In this document: one piece after another, positions 56,613 to 64,000 of the stretch
Numbering within the stretch: position 1 is the stretch's first letter
Layout of the letters: every line of letters begins with the position of its first letter
The notes under the pieces: generated by a model
Database searches by the model: none
What the model was told of the DNA's origin: nothing
What the model saw: only the letters and a program-made list of their open reading frames with translations
Position numbers and translations under genes: made by a program
Assembly (NCBI GenBank): GCA_029204225.1
Contig: CM055111.1
Location: 45,933,255-45,997,254 of the forward strand
Source: Diphasiastrum complanatum
Lineage: Eukaryota > Streptophyta > Lycopodiopsida > Lycopodiales > Lycopodiaceae
Direction: 5' to 3'
DNA length: 64,000 bases

Positions 56613-59012
56613 TTAGAAATCAAAGAATATGGGGGAGAGAAAATTGTCCCACTTGGTTTCAATCCCCATTAAGTGCTCTAAGTCTCGGGCGTAAGTGGCT
56701 GCCGCGTGGACTGTTGGATCAGGGCAATTGAAATATTTATTGGCAAATAGGGTGAGAGCCCTTAGGGCGTCTACATCTGTATCCCAACCGTGTTCTGATG
56801 GAAATCTTGTCCAATTGAAGTTTTGAATAGTGATCTTGTCCAGAGGGGTGCCGCATTCCATCCATTTGGATCGTCGTGTGCATGGCAGGAAGTGCGCGTT
56901 CACTCGTAGTTGTTGCGGACTTGTCACATAGGCCTTGATGGCCATAGGGTCTCTTTCAAAGGGCTGCTAACGCCACTTTGGTTGTGATTGGAGGGCAGGT
57001 AGTGCTTGCAGCTCGTTGTCTTTTATTGTCTATGCCAAAAATGATATTTGCCAGCCGCCTCTTGATGACTCGTGGAAATACTTAGCTAGAAATTCGTTTA
57101 TTTTCTCCTCCACGGACTTTGGTCGTCGGAATGCCCAGCTGGCAGATATGGTACACAAGCCTCTTGATGAGGAGGCTTGTCCTTCCTCTTGGATTTGGCT
57201 CAGACCTACGTCTTGGCCTTGGTCTCGCGTTTCAGCACCCATATCAGCTGTTCCTTGGTCTTGGCCTTTGGACCCTTGATCGTGACTTATCCCCCTTGCT
57301 GCTTGCTGGCCTTGGTCCTGGCTCGTGCTTGCATGTGCATCATCAAAAATAGGTGGCGGTGGAATCACCACTAGGGTAGGTTGGGTCTTCTTCTTCATGT
57401 ACTGCTGGCAAGCCTTGAGGGCTTATTTGGGCTGGGCAAGCTCGTGATTTGCACTTGTTCGAACTCCATCTTGTAGCTATTTAACATTTGGCTATAGACC
57501 TGCACCTGACGCCTGAAGAGATTTACCTCTTCTTGAGAGAGCGGCCTTGAGTCTGGTGCAGGTTGAGCCAGCCAGACAAGTTTTTCACTTTCTAAGACTT
57601 TCACTTCCGTCCGCAAGTGTGTATTCTCTACTTCATAAATTTGTAGTTGCACCTGAAGGGGAGTAAGCCATTGGAACGCTATGGACTTAAGCTCCCGCAC
57701 CTTTGTGGACGCATCTGTCAGCGCTTTGGAGAGGCTTTAAATATATTGGTTTAGGCCATCATCCTTCTACTCGAGTGAAAACTGGGGTGGAGACTATTTG
57801 TCCAAATGAGAGAATGGGTGGAACAGAGGGAAACTGAAGTGTGGTGTGGATCATGGAAGGCAAGGATGGAGCAGAAATGGTCTGACGTGGGGGTAAAAAG
57901 TTGATGATCTGCATCCATGCCAGAGTGTCCGGAGACAACTGAGAGTCATAGGGATTAAATTGGAGAGGAGCAATGGTGGAGACAGGAGCAATAGAGGATG
58001 TGATAGCGATGGAAGGGGTAGTAGATAATGGAACAGAAGTAGAAGTGGTATCAACAGAGGATACAAGAGTGGAAACATAAGTACTCGTGGATGGAACAGA
58101 AAGAAGAGGAGTGACAACAGAGACAGGAGGAGGAGGTTGTACAAAAGAAGAAGTGGAGGTGGTTGATGGAGTGGTTATCGCTGTGGTGGTGGTACGTCTT
58201 CTGGTGGTAGGTGGAGATGAGGAGGAAGGGGCAGCGCCACATATTCTTTTGCTGGCCGTCATATCAGTAACTGCAGGTTGGGAGGATGTGGATGTAGCAG
58301 ATGGTGGATATAAGTTACTGTGTGGCACAATGGAAGATAGAAGGCTGGAGCGGCAAAAATTGCACACTTTTGTCTCGAAAAGTGCATAGACAAAATTACA
58401 CAGTAGGGGACCTACTGCGATACACTCACAAGTGTTGGGTTTGATGGAGATGGTTAGCTCATCCTGGAACCCCAAGAAGGACTCCACTATCTGACTCAGT
58501 AGCGTGGACTGGATTCTGTCCTTGCGAAATGTTGAAACAACTAGAAAGTTGTTCAACAGATGTGCAGCCGCCTGTATGTCTGGTTCCGTGATAGCCTCTA
58601 TCAGGTAACCATTGTTAGTTTGGATCGGGATCTCTGGTGTAGTCTAGGCGACGAAAGGTTTGGTTAGGACTTTTTCCTGACGATCGGAGATGGGTTGACA
58701 GTCACCAGACATAATGCCGACGGTGATCATTGAATCCGCATTAGTTTGTACCTTGTACGTGGTACCCTAGTATAGGAAGTGAAAATGCACTTTCGGCACT
58801 TCCCAAGTGGCGTAAGCATGAAGGGCGAGGCCCATGTTAATGTCAAAATTTAAAAGCGCCGAAAATAATCCCATTGCCTCAAGAAGTGGGCCAGCAGTCT
58901 GAAGCCATAGTTGAATCAGAATATTAGAAGGTAAGGGCCAAATCTGGGTGGCGGAGGGTATCTCGCGTTGGATCACCTGCTTGGTGTTAGAGTCTCAGAA
59001 CATGAGGAGGCC
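56613..59012 (-). pseudogene. Extra ORFs 3' of integrase in the gypsy element
   Basis: A broken frame series: MASSCSETLTPSR (59,012), QVIQREIPSATQIWPLPSNI, a Cys pair (CNFCRSSLL) near 58,340, and a long Ser/Thr/Pro-rich stretch (58,330-57,780). A helical region (57,700-57,395), a Gln/Asp-rich stretch (QDQGQQAARGISHDQGSK) and WTRFPSEHGWDTDVDALRAL near 56,810 complete it. It stands where Athila-type elements carry env-like ORFs, but no transmembrane segment or known domain is seen. In-frame TAG stops at about 58,767 and 58,646 lie where CAG would fit. Confidence 0.5.
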
Positions 59013-59278
59013 ATGTTAGCAGTGATAGTTAAAATGCAAAAACGTGAAAAAAAATGGTAGAAAAGATAAAAAGAGGTGGGAACGAGAAAAAACAGTGAAT
59101 AACAAGTGTTGGATTGTGAGAATTGTAGTTCAAAACGCAGATCTGGGTTCAAAATATGCAGATGATGGCTTGTGTAAAGTTTGGTCGCATTTGGAGAACC
59201 TTGAAATTTTAGTGAAAATAAAAGTTTCAAAAACCAACCATCTAATTTCAAAATTTTAAGCTTTTTAGATGCTACCAA

Positions 59279-60175
59279 ATATATCCAGCAAAGGTGACAA
59301 ATGACTCAAATTCAGCCCCTATATAGCAAAATTTAGAGTGCGTAATAGGTGAAATCCACTTTCCCTTGTTTAGTTCCACCCAAATTTTGGCAAGGACCTT
59401 CTTCAAAAAAGTCTAAGACCTCAGAGAAGTCTACAAGAGTTCAGAAGGTGATTTGATTGCCCTACGAAGGTTCTACGAGGGTTCAACTCTCGTAGGAGGT
59501 GATCCCTCGCACAACATGTTCCTGTGGTTTGATTTTCAAGATCAAACCATGTAGGCAGGCTAATTTCACTACTCTGATTTCATTTATGTCCCTTGTGAAG
59601 GTTGGTATGATGATCTTGATGCTCTACGAAGGTTCTGAAGATTTAGCTTATGAGAACCATCACAGACACTCAAAACTGATGATTTCTCCATCAGGAACTC
59701 TTGTAGAAATTTTCATGGATGCATCTGGGTTAGATCTAGTGACTGTCCAAGTTTCAAGAGCTATCTCCTAGGGGATCTCCAAAAATCATGAAAAAGTGCT
59801 CTTTTAGAGTGTTTTTTGACGAGATCTTGAGATTCTATGATTTTTAACTTTTGCAAACTGGTAATCTGCTTCATCCATGTTAGATCTGACTGTTCGTAGT
59901 TCTCTGAAAGTTTTGATAGATATTTGGTAGTAAATCAGTTACTGAGACCGAGGTCTCTAATCTACAAATTTATTGGCATAATTAGATAATCTGCTTCCCT
60001 CGTGATCCCATCTGGATCTGAATCCCTCTTGGATCCTGATGGATTTCCCCGATCTTGCCAGATCTGGCTGAATCTTGATGGATCTAGTTTGATTTGGCTT
60101 GATCTTCCTAGATCTAGTTGTGATGGCCTAGCAGAATAGCTTTTCGTAACATGCCACCACCAATCTGGATCTATC
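59279..60175. other. Spacer between integrase and 3' ORFs of the gypsy element
   Basis: Non-coding. It holds repeated GTCTACAAG/GTTCTACGA-type words near 59,430-59,480 and 59,620, and GATCTGG/GATCTAG words near 60,055-60,118. Confidence 0.5.
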
Positions 60176-61216
60176 TCACTGCAGTGGCCAGTACTTGTGC
60201 AACCGGCTACCATTGATGGGTGTGTCGAACGGTGTCCCATCTAGCTTCTCTAGATTCACGGCTCCATAATTAAGAATTTCTTTGATCTGATAAGGACCTT
60301 CGCCTGTGAATTTTAATATTCTCTTGATCGCCTTAGTTTTATACATCATGACCAAATCTCCAGAACGAAGCTTCTTTTGTAACCTGTGATCGTGCCATGC
60401 TTTGTGTCTTTCCTTTTTAGCTGCCAGTGCATGCACAACTAGTAAGCATGTTTCACAGAGTTTATGTAGAGTTTCATTGCGTAGTTGTAAAGATTTGGAT
60501 TCATTAAGACGTTGCATTGTGGCAATCCTTAATGAAGGGACTAAAAACTCTATTGGCATTACAGGATCCTGACCATATATCAATTGGAAGGGTGTTTGAT
60601 TAGTGCTTCCTTTATATGCTGTCCTGAATGCCCACAGAGCAGCATGCAACTTGTGTTCCCAATCTGATCTATTAGCTTCAACTGTTTTCGTGAGCACGGA
60701 TACATAGGATCTTATTGGATGATTCTGCTTGCCCATTACCGCGAGGATAATAAGGCGTACTAGTTCTATGGATCACGAAGAATTCCTCCAACATGACCTT
60801 GATGGTCTCATTGATGAAATGGCTTCCGCAATCGCTGACTATCTCCAATAGGCACCCAAAGCACACAATGATATTCTCATAGAGGAACTTGGTAGTTGTC
60901 TATTAGCTACTCTTACTGCCTTGGCTTCGACCCACTTGGTGAGATAGTTTGTGGCTATGATTATATACCGAGCCTGGGTACTCCTTGTTGTAGGATGAAT
61001 TGGACTGATGTAATCCAATCCCCACTTTTTGAATGGTGCTTGGGCTAAGACTGGGTGTAGTAGGTCATAATTCAATCTTGTTGGTCTCCTTTCCCTTTGG
61101 CACACATCGCACTTTGTCAGGTATTCTTCTGTATCCTTATGAATTGTTGGCCACCAACATCCTGATTGCAGGATTTTGCGAACTGTAATGTCGGATGCAA
61201 AATGGCCTCCACCCAT
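60176..61216 (-). pseudogene. gypsy integrase
   Basis: Zinc-binding block HFASDITVRKILQSGCWWPT and KCDVCQRERRP, core WGLDYISPIHPTTRSTQARY (first Asp), VSDCGSHFINETIKVMLEEF (second Asp), and YYPRGNGQAESSNKIL (catalytic Glu). The C-terminal part has DWEHKLHAALWAFRTAYKGS, TPFQLIYGQDPVMPIEF and a terminal barrel-like stretch KFTGEGPYQIKEILNYGAVN. D-D-E is kept, but a frame change near 60,860 breaks the gene. Confidence 0.95.
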
Positions 61217-61980
61217 GCCTTCATGTGAAATTGAAATGATCTGGGTGTCTCATGAGAAAGAAGACACCGCCAAAGAATCCCATCGGATCCTCTTCGATAC
61301 AATTGGCTAGCAATCAACTGATAAGGTCTAGCTTTCAAGATCAATTTCCACTGATCCGCCTTTGGTAGTGAATTGTCTGGTTGGCCCCACATTAGATATT
61401 CAACTATGTCACCAGCCCATTCTGGTACTGTGTCCACGTAAAATAAGACAACATCGGCCAGCTCATCATCGAGTTGGGTTGCAACCTCCTTTCCCTTGAT
61501 TTGCAACACATGATCTGCCATGTAGTATTGTTTTCCCTTGCGATCTACTATCTCAAAATCAAAATCCAACAACAGAAGTAGCCATCTGGTGATTCTCCCT
61601 GTGTTGCAAGCTTTGTTAATGAGATAGAGCAAGGGTTAATGGTCTGTATAAAAAGAAAAATGTGTGGCCATCAAGTAGTGCCAAAACTTCTTAACCACAT
61701 AGATCATTGCCAGTACTTCCTGCTCTATGGTTGAATAATTCATCTCTGTATCACTGAGTTGTCGGCTTGTAAATCGGATTGGAAAATCCTTTTTGTGTTC
61801 TCCTGGCTGGGTTCAGACTACTCCAACTGCATACTTTGATACGTCCGTATGCACATGAAACTCAATGGATCAATTGGGTGGACATAAGATTGGTGCTGAA
61901 ACCAATGCATCTTTAAGCTTTTGGAAAGCCTTTAGGGCTTGCTCGTTCCAATGTGGCTCCGTTGTGAGTTTGTAAATTGG
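61117..61980 (-). pseudogene. gypsy RNase H and connection
   Basis: IEFHVHTDVSKYAVGVV, HKKDFPIRFTSRQLSDTEMN, YSTIEQEVLAMIYVVKKFWH, YTDH-stop-PLLYLINK and ITRWLLLLLDFDFEIVDRKG are RNase H motifs of Ty3 elements. Stops: a TGA and a TAA (in TDH*PLLYL, where CAA fits) among others. Downstream, LKARPYQLIASQLYRRGSDG leads into integrase. Confidence 0.9.
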
Positions 61981-62760
61981 TCAAGCTAATTCCACAAAAT
62001 CTAGAATAAAGATCCTATAAGAGTTAGCATGACCCATGAAGATGTAGACTTCGTGGATCATTCTTGGTGGTGGTACATCAACAATGATCTTGATCTTTAA
62101 TAGGTCTGTGGTGATCCCGTGTCTAGATACTATATGGCTGAGAATCAAGCCATGAATAACCCAGAATTGACATTTTTTTGGATTCAAAGAGATCTGAAAA
62201 TTGCAACATTTTTGTAGCACCTTCTCCAAATTGGATAAGTGTTCTGAGTCTGGTCCATGCATGCACGCACAAATCAACCAAGAAAATTTTCAAAAATTTC
62301 TACAAATACTCTTTGAATGCCGCCTGCATAACACGTTGGAAAGTACTTGGGGCATTACAAAGTCCAAATGGCATCACCTTATAGGCATAGGTTCTCCATT
62401 CTGTGGCAAATGCTATCTTATGCTGGTCTTGGGGTGCTACCTTCACCTGGTTGTAGCTGTTGAAGCCGTCTAAAAAACTGTAGGCTTCGGCCCTAGCTAC
62501 TCTGTCAAGGACACATTCCGTAAAGGGTAAAAAAAATGATCTTTTTTGGTGACTGCATTTAGTGGCTTCAGATTCACACATATTCGCATTTTGTCATTCT
62601 TCTTGGGTACTATAACTATTGGAGATACCCATTCCGTGTGCTCGATTTCATAAATGAAATCTGCATCTAACAACTTCTGCAACTCCTGTTTGATCAATTC
62701 TGTGTAGTTCGGGTTGCAGCAGTAGTAACGACTCACCTTAGAGACTGCTCCATCCACCAA
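61981..62760 (-). pseudogene. gypsy reverse transcriptase
   Basis: LIKQELQKLLDADFIYEIEH, WVSPIVIVPKKNDKMRICVN, EAYSFLDGFNSYNQVKVAPQ (first Asp), ATEWRTYAYKVMPFGLCNAP and STFQRVMQAAF. The catalytic box that should read F-x-D-D reads FLVDL, so one Asp is lost. A frame change follows, then HLSNLEKVLQKCCNFQISLN and PKKCQFWVIHGLILSHIVSR. Not active. Confidence 0.95.
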
Positions 62761-62814
62761 GGGTATGGTGTGTTGGAGTACTGTTGGTGGAATGCCCTTC
62801 AGATCACTGTAACT

Positions 62815-63951
62815 CTAGGCAAAACAATCCTTGTATTCCACCAACAATGATCGTAGTCTCTTGAATTGTGTGGGCATTAACTGCTCTCCCACATGAACTA
62901 TCTTTTCTTCTTCACCTGACTCGACAAGGTTCATTGGCTGTGTCCATGCAGGTCCCTCGAAGACTTGTTCCGCTGTTGCCTGATTTTGATCAAATTCTCG
63001 CTGGGCTTGCGACATCATAATTACCACGTCGTCCAAGGTATAATTCTTGAAAGTCTCAGGCATCTCGTGAACTAGAGCTCATCGAGATTCCTCTTTCAGC
63101 ATATTGATCTTAGTCTGACTGGTCATCTGAGTAGAAGATGATGTTGTATTTGAGTCCACCTTGATTGACTTCAAAAAATCCAACACATTCTTTTTGCTCT
63201 TTTTTGTCATATTGGTGGATTTTTCCTGTTGTCCTTCATCGGAACTGGTGTGACATTCGCCTCCTGGTTGCAAATATCAACATCCACTGTTGCTATAGTC
63301 TCTTTGGGTAGATCACTCCATCGGATCACCTGGTTGTAGTGTTGCTTCAAATGATTCTTCTTGTTCGCAGGTGCCTTCGTAGATCGATTATTGAGACTTT
63401 TTCCATAGCAAACTTTTGCGGTGGTTGAGCTGGTACTTTCTTGATTCCGTAACAATCTGGGTCCATGTGTTGCAGGACCTGCTCATCAGTCAGCTCAATC
63501 TCCTTATTATAAGTTAGAGCATGTTGCCAAGGAACTAAATCATCGTCCACTGGGTTCTCAATAGATTCTGTCAACAACCATGCTACATTTATCATATTCA
63601 CCCCAAATGTGATTGGTGTGTCCATAGTGTAACACTTGGGTGAAGATGTGCTGGGTTCAAAATCTATGACAGGGTGATGTTGTGTTCTTCACTTTCCCAC
63701 ACTGCTCCGATATGGAGGACGTTACTTGTTTCTTCATAACTCGTATAATATATGGGCTCAGGCGCTACTGGCTCCTCGTTCGTTTTGGCCCATTCAGCCA
63801 AAAGGCTTTTAGCTTGTGGCGCAATCCACAGTAATTCCTCGAGAGGTAAACTAACATGGCTTGCCAGTAAGATTGTGAGCCTTTTAGTGCATGGTTCCTC
63901 GGGTGTAGGGTCGAAGATCTGACGTAGTATAGCCCTTCCGCCTGTCAACAA
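62815..63951 (-). pseudogene. N-terminal part of the gypsy polyprotein; no gag or protease motif
   Basis: Several frames: FDPTPEEPCTKRLTILLASH (63,951), MDTPITFGVNMINVAWLLTE (63,625), a Lys-rich stretch (MTKKSKKNVLDFLKSIKV) and MPTQFKRLRSLLVEYKDCFA (62,880), which is the usual lead-in of gypsy RT. A TAG follows CFA where Trp is expected. I see no capsid motif, zinc knuckle or D-S/T-G protease site. Only about 1.1 kb lies between LTR and RT, too short for a normal gag and protease. Confidence 0.7.
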
Positions 63952-64000
63952 GGGTTAGATCACTGGATAGGTACCTAACTATGTATAGATGCTACTTTTA
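63922..64000 (-). repeat. 5' LTR of the gypsy element, cut by window end
   Basis: GCCTGTCAACAAGGGTTAGA and flanks match 55,580-55,640 in the same orientation. Only the LTR 3' end is inside the window. No canonical tRNA primer-binding site was recognised next to it. Confidence 0.8.

Larger units (their letters stand above)
55569..64000 (-). mobile_element. Ty3/gypsy retrotransposon, minus strand, open at the window end
   Basis: From right to left: part of the 5' LTR (64,000-63,922), a leader-like coding region without gag (63,951-62,815), RT, RNase H, integrase, a non-coding spacer, extra ORFs (59,012-56,613), and the 3' LTR (56,338-55,569). The two LTRs share CGCCTGTCAACAAGGGTTAG and flanking sequence. 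The integrase end GNGQAESSNK and the 3' ORF recall the Athila/Tat group, which is inference. The element sits in a copia. Confidence 0.85.

Noticed and set aside
58087-58389. Gly/Val-rich plus-strand ORF
   Set aside because: Antisense shadow of the Ser/Thr/Pro-rich 3' ORF of the gypsy element.

Overview
This is nuclear DNA of a land plant with a repeat-rich genome. The evidence is a dense, nested set of Ty1/copia and Ty3/gypsy LTR retrotransposons, primer-binding sites of the initiator tRNA-Met type (TGGTATCAGAGC), introns of about 100 bp with GT-AG ends, long GA/CT and TA microsatellites, and two decayed host-gene fragments of plant type (an NAD-dependent glycerol-3-phosphate dehydrogenase exon and the N-terminus of a 2-oxoglutarate/Fe(II) dioxygenase). 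The species cannot be told from the sequence. No intact host gene, rRNA, tRNA or CRISPR array is visible.

Layout. 1-14.6 kb: decayed copia elements on both strands, including one chimera (1-1990) and minus-strand elements that carry an unrecognised conserved module where reverse transcriptase should be. 14,635-24,020: a 9.4-kb DNA transposon with 35-bp perfect terminal inverted repeats. It sits in a copia gag gene, whose reading frame resumes exactly across the insertion with no target duplication. 24.0-29.5 kb: the rest of that host copia and a second plus-strand copia with its 3' LTR. 30-39 kb: mostly non-coding DNA with microsatellites, a possible small secreted protein gene, two host-gene fragments and a MITE-like hairpin repeat. 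39.2-40.5 kb: a capsid-like ORF with a zinc knuckle. 40.6-48.3 kb: nested copia elements (a solo LTR inside gag, one LTR inserted in another). 48.3-53.6 kb: a possible MULE remnant, dispersed repeats and another LTR. 53.7-55.6 kb: another copia carrying the odd module. 55.6-64.0 kb: a minus-strand gypsy element, open at the window end, with no recognisable gag and extra ORFs 3' of integrase.

The most notable item is the 14.6-24.0 kb transposon. It holds four spliced genes in two convergent pairs. One encodes a large transposase-like protein: a coiled coil, then a region that resembles an RNase H-fold domain. Another is a single coding frame that joins a divergent histone H3 fold (CENH3-like) to a Ulp1/C48 SUMO-type cysteine protease. 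The other two genes are unrecognised. I know of no described transposon with this gene set, but I could run no search. This copy is decayed, with nonsense codons and frameshifts in all four genes, so it is read here as a fossil of a once active element.

Two patterns run through the window. The palindrome CACACGTGTG recurs at least nine times, in LTRs of different families and in the transposon's internal promoter region. Many in-frame stops in the decayed elements look like C-to-T or G-to-A changes, as expected from deamination of methylated cytosine.
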